NCBI GenBank assembly: GCA_021414105.1
Contig: JAIOPB010000016.1
Location: forward strand, 1-64,000
Source: Nitrosarchaeum sp.
GTDB lineage: Archaea > Thermoproteota > Nitrososphaeria > Nitrososphaerales > Nitrosopumilaceae
DNA length: 64,000 nucleotides
Reading direction: 5' to 3'
Positions 37,305-45,968 of this stretch are shown piece after piece. The notes below the pieces were generated by a model. It worked only from the letters and a program-made list of their open reading frames with translations. It ran no database searches and was not told where the DNA came from. The position numbers and the translations under genes were made by a program. Position 1 is the first letter of the stretch. The number at the start of each line of letters is the position of its first letter.

Positions 37305-38366
37305 TTAAAAAACAAACTCAAATCTTCTTTCTTTGTATGCCGGATTTAGTTTTCCCACGATGGGTACTTTGGTGCCGCAATATTTGCACTTGTTATCATC
37401 ATCCATATTCCATTCTAGAATATCAAAATTATATCGTCGTACAACAATTTTTTTACATTCATGACAATAGGTATGTTCCAATGGATGCCCTGGAACATTA
37501 CCCACATATGCATATCTCAAACCTTCTTTTTTTGCAATTTCATGATGTTTTTCTAATGTGATTACTGGTGTGGGGGGAAATTCCATCATCTTGTATGATG
37601 GATGAAACTGTAAAAAGTGAATTGGCATGTCGGGCCCAAATTCATCGTAAACAAACTTGCAGAGTTTTTTTGCATGTTCCAGGTCATCTCCTACATCTGG
37701 AACAACCAGATCTGTTATTTCTACATGAATTTTTGTTTTATCACGAATTTCTAATAGTGTATCAAAAACAGGTTGAGAATTTGGAATTCCAACATATTTT
37801 CTAACAAATTTTTCTTCCCCATTTCCCTTAAAATCAACTGTGATACTATCAAGAAACTCATTCATCATAGAAACTGATTCGGGGGTACCGTATCCATTTG
37901 AGACAAAAATGTTAAACAATCCATTCTTTCTTGCCAATACACCACAATCTCTAGCGTATTCCAAAAATATGCTGGGTTCGTTGTATGTGTATGCTATTCC
38001 ATGACACCCGCTTTGAAGTGCCTTTTCTACCACTTTTTCAGGTGTAATATCTACGCCTTCTATCTTTCGTCTTTGGCTGAGATCAAAATTGATGCAGTAC
38101 TTACACAACCAATTGCATCCCGTTGTTCCAATCGAAAATATCTTACTTCCCGGCATAAAATGGGTCACTGGTTTTTTCTCTATTGGGTCAATATGGGCCG
38201 CTGCAACCTTTCCATATACGTAAAGAACCAGTTTTCCATCTTTATTTCCCCTAATTCCGCATAAACCAATTTGATCCTCACCAAGCTCACAATATCGAGC
38301 ACATGCCAAGCATCTTACTTTATGATTTGCCAATCGCTCATAAAGAACTGTTTCCTTTTGCACCAT
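37305..38366 (-). CDS. Radical SAM enzyme, AmmeMemoRadiSam/PflA-like family
   Basis: 353 residues. The iron-sulphur motif C-x3-C-x2-C is seen in GTTGCNWLCKYCINFDLS. N-terminal part has an additional CARYCELGEDQIGLCGIRGN cluster, and the C-terminus has CHECKK and CKYCGTKVP zinc-like pairs. This layout matches the radical SAM member of the AmmeMemoRadiSam system found widely in archaea, whose reaction is not settled. Gene stands alone here; no Memo or AMMECR1 neighbour is in the window. Confidence 0.9.
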   Translation of the reverse strand: MVQKETVLYERLANHKVRCLACARYCELGEDQIGLCGIRGNKDGKLVLYVYGKVAAAHIDPIEKKPVTHFMPGSKIFSIGTTGCNWLCKYCINFDLSQRRKIEGVDITPEKVVEKALQSGCHGIAYTYNEPSIFLEYARDCGVLARKNGLFNIFVSNGYGTPESVSMMNEFLDSITVDFKGNGEEKFVRKYVGIPNSQPVFDTLLEIRDKTKIHVEITDLVVPDVGDDLEHAKKLCKFVYDEFGPDMPIHFLQFHPSYKMMEFPPTPVITLEKHHEIAKKEGLRYAYVGNVPGHPLEHTYCHECKKIVVRRYNFDILEWNMDDDNKCKYCGTKVPIVGKLNPAYKERRFEFVF

Positions 38367-38460
38367 GTAATTTTGATGAATTACAACATTAAATCAATAG
38401 ATAATTATCAATTTTGGTAATCATGAAATAGGACTTATGATTCTATTTGCAAAGTTTTGT

Positions 38461-39660
38461 GTGACAAATCAAATATTCATTGAATCTGTAAATAACATCC
38501 CTACATTTAAAAAAAGATTTGAAATTGTAGAGAGAAAAGGAATAGGACATCCAGATACCATCTGTGATCTTGTAATGAATCAAATTTCTGTCGATTTATC
38601 CAAATTATATCTTAAGGAAACAGGCGCAATCCAACATCATAATATGGATAAAGCATTGTTGGTGGCAGGGCAAAGTGAAAGCAACTTTGGAGGTGGTAAA
38701 ATCATAAAACCAATGAAGATGATTTTAGGAGACAGAGCAACATTTGATATTGGTGAAAGAAGACTCCCGATAGGCGATCTTGCAATACAAACTGCAAAGA
38801 AATGGTTTGAAAAAAATCTAAGATTTGTAAATGATGAACATGTGGAATACCAGATAGAAATAGGTGTTACATCAAAGGAACTTCAATCAATATTTGAAAA
38901 TACCAAATCGTTTGCTGCAAATGACACATCGGTACTTGTAGGGTATGCACCATTTACAGAAACTGAGTCTATAGTACTAAATACAGAACAACACATAAAC
39001 TCTGAACAATTCAAAGACAACTTCCCGGAATCTGGTGAAGATGTTAAAGTGATGGGATTTAGAGATTCAAATCACGTTGATCTTACTATAGCTACAGCAT
39101 TTGTAGATAGGTTCATCTCATCTGAGAATCAGTATTTTCAAAGAAAAGAGGAGATGCTTCAAGAAATAAATGAATTTCTAAAAAAGGATTACAGTATGAA
39201 AGTCACTACAAACATGAATTGTTTAGATTCGAAAAACAGAGGGATGTCTGGCCTTTATCTGACAGTTTTAGGCACATCTGCTGATAGTGCAGATTCTGGA
39301 CAAGTAGGAAGAGGGAATATGGCGAGTCGTGTAATATCACCCAGCAGACCTGCAGGCTCTGAAGCTACAGCTGGCAAAAACCCCGTCAGTCATATTGGCA
39401 AAATTTACAATGCTCTTTCTTTTAAGATTGCCAATGAAATACATACCAAAGTATCCGGTTTGGATGAAGTATGTGTTTGGATGTATAATGTGATTGGAAG
39501 ACCAGTAAATGATCCAAAGGCAGTCATTGTACAGCCTACCATTACAGGACAATTACATGATGCAGAAAAAAATCAAATTAATGAAATAGTTGAAAATAAC
39601 CTGCAAAACATACATGAGTTTTGTAATGAGTTGATTTCAGGCAAATATCCAATAGCATGA
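38461..39660 (+). CDS. mat: S-adenosylmethionine synthetase (archaeal type)
   Basis: Makes SAM from methionine and ATP. About 399 residues. ERKGIGHPDTICDLV near the N-terminus, HHNMDKALLVAGQSE, GRGNMASRVISPSRPAGSEATAGKNPVSHIGK and a final FCNELISGKYPIA, all like archaeal MAT. The GTG at 38461 gives the N-terminal length of known relatives; an ATG at 38437 adds 8 residues. Directly after its stop lies a relic of a bifunctional-nuclease gene. Confidence 0.95.
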   Translation: MTNQIFIESVNNIPTFKKRFEIVERKGIGHPDTICDLVMNQISVDLSKLYLKETGAIQHHNMDKALLVAGQSESNFGGGKIIKPMKMILGDRATFDIGERRLPIGDLAIQTAKKWFEKNLRFVNDEHVEYQIEIGVTSKELQSIFENTKSFAANDTSVLVGYAPFTETESIVLNTEQHINSEQFKDNFPESGEDVKVMGFRDSNHVDLTIATAFVDRFISSENQYFQRKEEMLQEINEFLKKDYSMKVTTNMNCLDSKNRGMSGLYLTVLGTSADSADSGQVGRGNMASRVISPSRPAGSEATAGKNPVSHIGKIYNALSFKIANEIHTKVSGLDEVCVWMYNVIGRPVNDPKAVIVQPTITGQLHDAEKNQINEIVENNLQNIHEFCNELISGKYPIA

Positions 39661-39661
39661 T

Positions 39662-39733
39662 CAAGTTTTGATATTTAGAGCGTCAGATGCAATAGCACTT
39701 GCTACGTATTATGGCATTCTTTGTATCTTTTAA
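39662..39733 (+). pseudogene. Relic of a bifunctional nuclease (BFN) C-terminus
   Basis: One frame reads FRASDAIALATYYGIL and then a stop; the intact BFN gene at 58089-58574 has FRASDAIALATYYRVPI. Only about 24 codons survive, with no start. Nucleotide similarity extends over roughly 40 bases. A decayed copy left behind after the loss of the rest. Confidence 0.75.
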
Positions 39734-39805
39734 AACATTAAAATGTACGATTAATTTATTCTAAATTATTCTAACCAGCACATTTTAGAAAAATGAATCT
39801 GCAGA

Positions 39806-41530
39806 TCAATTAATTCTAGATGAGGTAAATTCCCCACTAATTGCTACAACTCCGCCGAGGTCTCCAGAGACATTGCCTCTTAGCATGTCTGATGTAAACT
39901 GGGCATCTACATTTAGCACTCCTACAGTACCTGAAAATCCAGATCCAAATACCACCCCATTAACCACTCCTTCCAATGTAAATCCTGATTGGCAAAGAGA
40001 ACTGTCATAATCTGCAGTGGCTTGTTGATTGCTTACTTGTGCTGACCCTCCAACATCATTTCCATTTTGAGTTAGATTGATCAAGACATTGCCGGTATAC
40101 CAACACGTTTCCTTGTAGAGTCCTTTCACTGGGCTATAATATTCAAAACTCGCAGTCCATTTTGCAGTCCCTTGGTATGTTCCAGTTAATCCCTGTGATT
40201 TCGGAGTTGGTTCTGGTTCTGGAATTGGTTCAGGAGCTGGTGTTGGTGTTTGTTTTGGTTCTGATTCTGGAACTGGTGTTTGTTTTGGTTCTGGAACTGG
40301 TGTTTGTTTTGGAATTTGTTTTGTAACTTTAATGAGATTGTTTTTAACAAGATATTGGACACCGTTTATAAAATCCAAATCAGGTATTTGACCATCTGCC
40401 CACCACTTTACAGTGTTTTTGAACCAAATTGGAATTTGTTCTGATGTGGATGTGGAAGGTTCAACTTGTGGAATTGTGATTATTCCCTGATTAATGAGAT
40501 GTTCAATTCCCCGAATAAATTCATCCTCAGTTATAATTCCATCTGCCCACCACTTTGCATTGTTTTTAATCCATACAGGAACTGGTTGATTTTGGACAGA
40601 TTCCACTTGATTAAAATCAGAAATTGTAAATGATTTGGACATATCAGTCATATCAGTTAAAAGATTATCAAATGTGTCAGGATTAAAAAAAATCGTAGAT
40701 ATCAACCAATAGTCCTTACCGTCAGGAATTATAGCATAGGCAAGTAATGGGCTAATTGTATTTCCATTAGTTTTGAGAACTGAAGTAAAAGTAACATAGT
40801 ACATTTTGTACCCGTTTACATGTGTGGCTGTTTCAGATGACAAAAATTCTATATTCGAGCAATCGGTGTGACAATAATCGACTAATTCTTGTTGAATCGC
40901 CGCTAAGAATTGTTGCTCATCTAGTCTTTGATAATAAGGATCGTCTTGTGCAAATCCTACCAAGAATAGCCCGTCTTGTTTGGGAGAAACAAATGTTGCA
41001 AGTGTAATTCGATTTGGCTTGTCAGGATCCTTTTCAAAAGGAGTGTTTTTTTGCCATGTTGCAGGATAGTTGATTGAAAATCCGTACTGTTTGTCTTCAT
41101 ATTTGATAACTCCAGATGTAGTTAGATCACTTACCTGAAATGTTACTGTTCCAATTACATTAGAGCCATAAGTTGCAGTAATGGTATAGGTTCCATTTGG
41201 CCAATTGCTTTTAATTGCAACAGGTACATCAAAGTTTCCATCTCTATTTACAATAACTCCTTGCGTTTCAATAGAGTTGTCTGGTTTTTTGATTTCCAGT
41301 ACAAGTGGTGTTCCACGTAAAATACTGGTAACTGTTCCAGATACTTGGACTATTCCTGGCGAGTATTTTGATGAAAAGACAACTGGTGAGTTGATTTGTA
41401 GTGTTCCAAAGCTAGATTCTGTAGTCTCTGAGACTATGTAGTGTATGGTTTCTGACTGCTCACTGCTTGCATATGCGTTTATACTAAAAACTGCAACCAT
41501 ACATAAAAAACCCAAAATTATTTTGAACAT
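39806..41530 (-). CDS. Secreted multidomain surface protein (PsbP-like, WWADG repeats)
   Basis: 574 residues. Signal peptide (1-21, MFKIILGFLCMVAVFSINAYA), an Ig-like/big beta domain (about 30-130), a PsbP-like domain (about 137-310), two copies of a helical WWADG repeat (PVWIKNNAKWWADGII at about 323 and PIWFKNTVKWWADGQI at about 372), a Pro/Glu linker made of repeated PEPKQTP units (about 415-452) and a C-terminal beta domain. Presumably on the cell surface. TATA-like box near 41551-41560. Its promoter starts right where a methyltransferase relic is cut off. Confidence 0.85.
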   Translation of the reverse strand: MFKIILGFLCMVAVFSINAYASSEQSETIHYIVSETTESSFGTLQINSPVVFSSKYSPGIVQVSGTVTSILRGTPLVLEIKKPDNSIETQGVIVNRDGNFDVPVAIKSNWPNGTYTITATYGSNVIGTVTFQVSDLTTSGVIKYEDKQYGFSINYPATWQKNTPFEKDPDKPNRITLATFVSPKQDGLFLVGFAQDDPYYQRLDEQQFLAAIQQELVDYCHTDCSNIEFLSSETATHVNGYKMYYVTFTSVLKTNGNTISPLLAYAIIPDGKDYWLISTIFFNPDTFDNLLTDMTDMSKSFTISDFNQVESVQNQPVPVWIKNNAKWWADGIITEDEFIRGIEHLINQGIITIPQVEPSTSTSEQIPIWFKNTVKWWADGQIPDLDFINGVQYLVKNNLIKVTKQIPKQTPVPEPKQTPVPESEPKQTPTPAPEPIPEPEPTPKSQGLTGTYQGTAKWTASFEYYSPVKGLYKETCWYTGNVLINLTQNGNDVGGSAQVSNQQATADYDSSLCQSGFTLEGVVNGVVFGSGFSGTVGVLNVDAQFTSDMLRGNVSGDLGGVVAISGEFTSSRIN

Positions 41531-41571
41531 TAATCATTATTTTATTGCATAATAAATAAGCAGAATTATAA

Positions 41572-41829
41572 TTCTCAAGTTTGATTTTCTTTGGGTTTTT
41601 CTCTATTGTGATTATCTTTGATTTTTTGCTAATAGCGTCTGCAAACCACAGAGTAACCAAAAGATGTGCCAATATCTAGTATTTTTTTGGTTTTTGTATT
41701 CTGAGAAGCGTATTGTAAAAAAATTCCTGTGTCTCTAGGAACTAGTGAACATTCAGGCTTGACTATTATTGAATGTAAAATTATTTAATATTCAGGCATG
41801 GTGTAAGCGTTTCCGTGTTCTTTGATTAG
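41572..41829 (-). pseudogene. Relic of a SAM-dependent O-methyltransferase
   Basis: Reading leftward from about 41829: LIKEHGNAYTMPEY, a TAA stop, then PECSLVPRDTGIFLQYA and KKILDIGTSFGYSVV (the SAM-binding motif I), a one-base frameshift, then WFADAISKKSKIITIEKNP and KKIKLE, where similarity ends. This is the pattern of class I O-methyltransferases (EIGT-GYS, then I-IEx-P). A stop, a frameshift and loss of the 3' half mark it as dead. Confidence 0.72.
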
Positions 41830-41999
41830 ATTATATCAATAATAAAATACGTCGTTTTTTTAGGATTGAAATAATTTATGAAATATTTTATAGATATTAT
41901 TTTTGGAAACTACCAAACATATGGGTTTTTGTAGAATGACTGATAACTAGTAATTACAATCTTGTCATTAAAATAAAAATATCTTAAATTATTTTTATG
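41830..41999. other. AT-rich spacer without a gene
   Basis: About 170 nt between the methyltransferase relic and the duplicated usp promoter. No open frame or repeat of note. Confidence 0.5.
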
Positions 42000-42025
42000 G
42001 TGAAAATTCACATACGAGTATAAAT
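42000..42025 (+). promoter_or_regulatory. Duplicated usp promoter: GTGAA-AA-TTCAC palindrome plus TATA
   Basis: Palindrome GTGAAAATTCAC (42000-42011) followed by TATAAAT (42019-42025). The 26-nt block is identical to 57198-57223, the promoter of a functional uspA. Here it leads into a truncated usp start and then the PEFG protein gene. Confidence 0.7.
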
Positions 42026-42045
42026 TCTAGTGAAGTTAGAACATA

Positions 42046-42078
42046 ATGGGAAAAATACTTGTACCCATACATAGTTAG
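42046..42078 (+). pseudogene. UspA start fossil or leader peptide (10 codons)
   Basis: ATG followed by the codons for MGKILVPIHS and TAG. The first eight residues match the N-terminus of UspA (compare MEKILVPIDGS at 57247). Everything after is gone. Either a truncated uspA or a short leader ORF kept by selection, 2 nt before the next start. Confidence 0.65.
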
Positions 42079-42080
42079 GA

Positions 42081-42668
42081 TTGTCGAGGAAAGATAATTT
42101 GAAAATATTTTTAGTATTTGTAATTATTACTTTGGCAATAATCCCAACTAGCACTGCTTTTGGTAGCCATATTTTTGATGATAGAGATGCATTTGCACAA
42201 TATCTGGATATTGCACAACTCTCGTCTGAAAAATACTTGTTAAAAATAGATGAAAAAACATATGATGTCTATTATGGCTATCATGGAAGCTTTGAAGTCG
42301 ATATCAAAAAAACAGACGAATTGCCAAAACTGGTACATATGAATATCAATCCCGATAGAAAATCTCTTGAAATAACTATGGAGAGTGTTCCATCAAAGAG
42401 TGTCTTATGGTTACGATTACCCCTTGAGGTAATTTCCGCCGAAAATGAGCAATACAGACTTGTAATTGATGGCATAGATACAAAATACGATCTCACTAAA
42501 TTTCCTGATCAATATGCATTGGGAATGATAATTCCTAAAGACACAAAATACATTGAAATTATTGGGACTCATGTTGTTCCTGAATTTGGATCATTTTCAA
42601 TTGCCATTTTGGGAATTTCTTTTATTGGGATAATCTATTTTGTTAGAAATGTACATTTTTTGATCTAG
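42081..42668 (+). CDS. PEFG-CTERM surface protein
   Basis: 195 residues. N-terminal signal/anchor (about 7-27), a beta-rich middle, and a C-terminal sorting signal: VPEFGSFSIAILGISFIGIIYFV followed by a basic residue. This is the PEFG-CTERM motif of thaumarchaea, thought to be recognised by an archaeosortase. TTG start at 42081; expression probably comes from the duplicated usp promoter at 42000. The middle domain is not recognised. Confidence 0.85.
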   Translation: MSRKDNLKIFLVFVIITLAIIPTSTAFGSHIFDDRDAFAQYLDIAQLSSEKYLLKIDEKTYDVYYGYHGSFEVDIKKTDELPKLVHMNINPDRKSLEITMESVPSKSVLWLRLPLEVISAENEQYRLVIDGIDTKYDLTKFPDQYALGMIIPKDTKYIEIIGTHVVPEFGSFSIAILGISFIGIIYFVRNVHFLI

Positions 42669-42685
42669 ACAAATTATTCTGAAAC

Positions 42686-43162
42686 TTATCGAATTAATAA
42701 TACAGGACATGTAGCTTGTTCGGAAACCCTTCTGCTTACACTACCCAAGGTCTTTAGTTTCCCAATTCCATGCAATCCATGACTTCCAATTACGATTAAT
42801 GAAATTCTTTTCTTTTTTGCAAAGCTCAAAATTTCATTTGCCACATTACCTTGTGTGACGTTATACGATGTAGAAACTCCTTTTTGTTCACATCTTTTAA
42901 CAGCTGATTTTAACATTTTTTCTGTATTTTCTCTAACTGATTCAGTCCATTTTTTTATAGCCTCTTTTTCCGATCTTATTCTGGTTAATCCTAGCATTCC
43001 AGGCGGTGCAATATAGTCTACATAAACAACAGAAAATAAAAAAATCTCGGAATCAAGATTATGTGCAAGTTCCATAGCCCTAGTTAATGCCTTTACTGAA
43101 TATGTGGAGCCATCATATGGAACAAGAATTCTAGTTAGCATTTTTGAAAACATACTAATCAC
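42686..43162 (-). CDS. Universal stress protein UspA family
   Basis: 158 residues from the GTG at 43162, which overlaps the stop of the upstream uspA by 1 nt. In-frame ATGs at 43153 and 43141 (giving MLTRILVPYDGS) are alternatives. ATP-type loop GSHGLHGIGKLKTLGSVS. Second gene of a two-usp operon. Confidence 0.94.
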   Translation of the reverse strand: MISMFSKMLTRILVPYDGSTYSVKALTRAMELAHNLDSEIFLFSVVYVDYIAPPGMLGLTRIRSEKEAIKKWTESVRENTEKMLKSAVKRCEQKGVSTSYNVTQGNVANEILSFAKKKRISLIVIGSHGLHGIGKLKTLGSVSRRVSEQATCPVLLIR

Positions 43163-43590
43163 TACTTTATCACTAATACTGGAATTTTGGATTTATGCAC
43201 TATAGCGTTTGCAACACTACCCAAGAAAACTTCTTTCAGTCCACTTTGGCCTCTGGATCCAATAACAATAATGTCAAATTCTTTATTTCTAGCCATGTCA
43301 TCAATTTCTACAGTTGGACTTCCAAAAACTATTTTAGATTTAAACATAATTCCTTTTTGAGCACATGTAGTCTTTGCAGATTCCATAAATTTTTTGGCCG
43401 ATTTAGTAAGATGAATTTGATACGGCATTATAGCATCAGTAAAATTTCTTGGGTATATAGGAATTACATACAAACCAGTAATTATTGCATGACATTGTCT
43501 TGCAAGATAAATTGCTTCATCTAATCCTCTCATGGAATTCTTAGAACCATCCATAGGAACAAGGATTTTCTTTATGTTTTTTCTAATCAT
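43162..43590 (-). CDS. Universal stress protein UspA family
   Basis: 142 residues: KILVPMDGSKNSMRGLDEA at the start and GSRGQSGLKEVFLGSVA as nucleotide loop. Its first 121 nt (43460-43580) are the exact inverse copy of 35817-35937. TATA-like GTGTTAAATC about 27 nt upstream. First gene of an operon with the uspA at 42686. Confidence 0.95.
   Translation of the reverse strand: MIRKNIKKILVPMDGSKNSMRGLDEAIYLARQCHAIITGLYVIPIYPRNFTDAIMPYQIHLTKSAKKFMESAKTTCAQKGIMFKSKIVFGSPTVEIDDMARNKEFDIIVIGSRGQSGLKEVFLGSVANAIVHKSKIPVLVIK
43460..43580. repeat. 121-bp perfect inverted repeat, right copy
   Basis: Exact reverse complement of 35817-35937, covering the 5' part of a uspA gene. Such identity beside strong downstream divergence points to recent gene conversion or a recombined duplicate. 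Confidence 0.9.
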
Positions 43591-43649
43591 TTGTAATCAA
43601 TTCACACTTTTGTGATTTAACACTAAAGTAAGATTATCAATCATAATAA

Positions 43650-44510
43650 TCAGGCTTCTGCAATAGCATTTACAATATCTGTCTTGGTGATAATTCCTAC
43701 CAGTTTTGATTTTTTAACAACTGGTAAACCACTAATCCCATTTCTTATCATTAGTAATACTGCTACTCCAGCATCCTTATCAAATTCAATTGTAATTGGA
43801 TTTGGCGACATTATGTCAACAGCTTTGAAATGAAGGAGATGATTCATTTGATTTACTTGAAATTCATCAAGATTGTTTTTCATTCTATAATTTTCAACTT
43901 CTTTTGGATCAGCTGATTGAGCTAACCAATAAGGTAATTTTGCTGGAACAAAATCCCTGTAAGTAATAATTCCCACAGGTATTTTATTACGCTGAATAAC
44001 AATTCTTGCAATTCTATTATGAATTAACAAACTTTCTACATACAATAATGAATCTCCAGGCATAGCGGTAATTACATTTCTAGTCATGATCTTTGAAATC
44101 TTTAGAGGAGATGTTGCATGTGTCAAAAAAATAGATGCAAGATCAGTTTTTGTAACTAATCCCTCCAAAATACCGTTGTTGCCTAAAACAATTATGGAAC
44201 TGATGTGGTTTTTTTTCATTAATTTAGCACAATCATAAATTGAATCTGTTTTCTTTACTGTGATTAATTTTTTAGACATAAAACCAGAAATTTTGACCGA
44301 TTTTATGGGTTTGTCTCCAAGGGCATAGATTGTTTTTGCAATGTCTTTTTCTGTAATTATTCCAACTGGATGTTTTTTTGAATCTGTTACTACAAGTCGT
44401 TTTAAATTATGCCTAAGTAAAACTTCCCTAGCATCCAGTAAGCTAGCATTTGGGCTAATGGTAATAGCTCTTTTAATTATTTTATTAAGATCTGCATTTT
44501 TTAACAACAT
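43650..44510 (-). CDS. Four-CBS-domain protein
   Basis: 286 residues with four CBS repeats (two Bateman modules), each ending in GIIT/GLVTKTDLA-type motifs. The longest reading starts at 44558, but the ATG at 44510 has a TATA-like TATATTTAAC about 27 nt upstream and begins MLLKNADLNKII, so I chose it. Similar architecture to the genes at 46537 and 49951. Expected to sense adenylates. Confidence 0.9.
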   Translation of the reverse strand: MLLKNADLNKIIKRAITISPNASLLDAREVLLRHNLKRLVVTDSKKHPVGIITEKDIAKTIYALGDKPIKSVKISGFMSKKLITVKKTDSIYDCAKLMKKNHISSIIVLGNNGILEGLVTKTDLASIFLTHATSPLKISKIMTRNVITAMPGDSLLYVESLLIHNRIARIVIQRNKIPVGIITYRDFVPAKLPYWLAQSADPKEVENYRMKNNLDEFQVNQMNHLLHFKAVDIMSPNPITIEFDKDAGVAVLLMIRNGISGLPVVKKSKLVGIITKTDIVNAIAEA

Positions 44511-44631
44511 TAATTCCAAATTGGTTTTATGGGTTAAATATATCGACTCAAATATCACTCATGAATATCAATCGTGAAAATCTAGCTTTTCTTTTAATTT
44601 AAAATAGGGAGATTTACAGCAGATACAGTAA

Positions 44632-45798
44632 ATGATTACAGATACAATTCATGCCCATATGAGAGATATTCAATCTATCAAAATAAAATCTCTAATTTCA
44701 AAAGCAACCACCATAGAGCCCACGGATACACTTTCACACGTAATCAGTAAAATTACTAAGAATAATTCTTATGACGTTTTTTATCTTAAAGATAAAAGTG
44801 TGCTTTCTACAAACATTAGAGCACTACTAAATGCCAAAAATATCCATAACATGAAAGTTGAGCCATTTCTTTATCCAATCCACCATGTGACCCAAAATGA
44901 TTCTGTTCAAAAAGTTGCAAACATAATCACTCATTATAGAATAAGAGAAGTACCAGTAGTAGACAAGAACAGAATAATTGGCGTGGTAACAGCCAAACAA
45001 ATTATCAAACTACTTTCATCAAAGGACAACAAATGGATTAAAGCTAATCTAATTTACACTCAAAATCCAATTACAGTACCTTCTAGTGAATCTATTAGCA
45101 ATGCAAGACGAATTATGACTACTAAACGAATTGACCATCTGCCAGTATTGAATCAAGGTAAAATCAAACAGGTTCTTACGTCATACCATGTACTGCAATC
45201 AATCATGCCATCAGAAAAACAAGGGCGAACCTCTATGATACCAAAAACTGAACATGCATTAGAACTTAAAATTGGCAACACCGGAAGTACTAGAATTCCT
45301 CAATGTTTGGCCAGTGATGATTTAAACAAAGTTATCAATTCAATGCTTAAAGCAGATACCACATGTTGTTTAGTTAATCTGCATGATACTCTGCAAGGCA
45401 TCATCACTTTTAGGGATATACTGGGTTTACTTGCATCCAAATTAGAAACTCCAATTCCATTATACATTGTTGGCATGCCAGAAGATCAACAAAATGTAAA
45501 TTTGATTAGTTCAAAATTTGGAAAAACTCTCAAGAAATTACAACAAGTATATTCAGAAATACATGAAGCCAGAGTTTCAATAAAACAGCAAAGAACAGGG
45601 AACAAAAAAGAAGGAAAGTATGAAGTGTCTATTATGATTATTACTCCTCATCACACTCCTCTAATTTATCATTCAGTTGGATTTGATTTAAGTGAAGTTT
45701 TAGAAGATCTAAGTGACAAATTATTAAGGGTTCTATCTAAACGCGCAAAAAACAGAACAAAAGACAGTATACGAAAAATCGATTTGCCAATATTCTAA
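44632..45798 (+). CDS. CBS-domain protein with HPF/S30AE-like C-terminus
   Basis: 388 residues. About 1-280 hold four CBS repeats. The last 105 residues are different: LYIVGMPEDQQ, a helix (SSKFGKTLKKLQQVYSEI), HEARVSIKQQR, KYEVSIMIITP, TPLIYHSVGFD, and a final helix DLSEVLEDLSDKLLRVLSK. This beta-alpha-beta-beta-beta-alpha order and the charge pattern resemble the S30AE/HPF fold of ribosome-hibernation factors. CBS proteins are known to act as hibernation factors in some archaea, so a link between energy sensing and ribosome silencing is plausible. TATA-like TTTAAAAT about 27 nt upstream. Confidence 0.85.
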   Translation: MITDTIHAHMRDIQSIKIKSLISKATTIEPTDTLSHVISKITKNNSYDVFYLKDKSVLSTNIRALLNAKNIHNMKVEPFLYPIHHVTQNDSVQKVANIITHYRIREVPVVDKNRIIGVVTAKQIIKLLSSKDNKWIKANLIYTQNPITVPSSESISNARRIMTTKRIDHLPVLNQGKIKQVLTSYHVLQSIMPSEKQGRTSMIPKTEHALELKIGNTGSTRIPQCLASDDLNKVINSMLKADTTCCLVNLHDTLQGIITFRDILGLLASKLETPIPLYIVGMPEDQQNVNLISSKFGKTLKKLQQVYSEIHEARVSIKQQRTGNKKEGKYEVSIMIITPHHTPLIYHSVGFDLSEVLEDLSDKLLRVLSKRAKNRTKDSIRKIDLPIF

Positions 45799-45968
45799 TT
45801 AATAAAATTAATTCCAAAAATGTTATGAATAATTCATAAAAGAATTAACTAAATATTTTTGCAAGTAGTTATAGAAATTTAAGACGACAGTTTTGTTTTC
45901 TTTATTTCCCCATTATTCTAAATTTTTTGAGTTGTTTTATCTGACTTTGGATTTCCTTTGATATTATA

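Noticed and set aside
41484-41672. 62-codon leftward frame
   Set aside because: It is a chance opening through the frameshifted part of the methyltransferase relic and into the surface-protein start.
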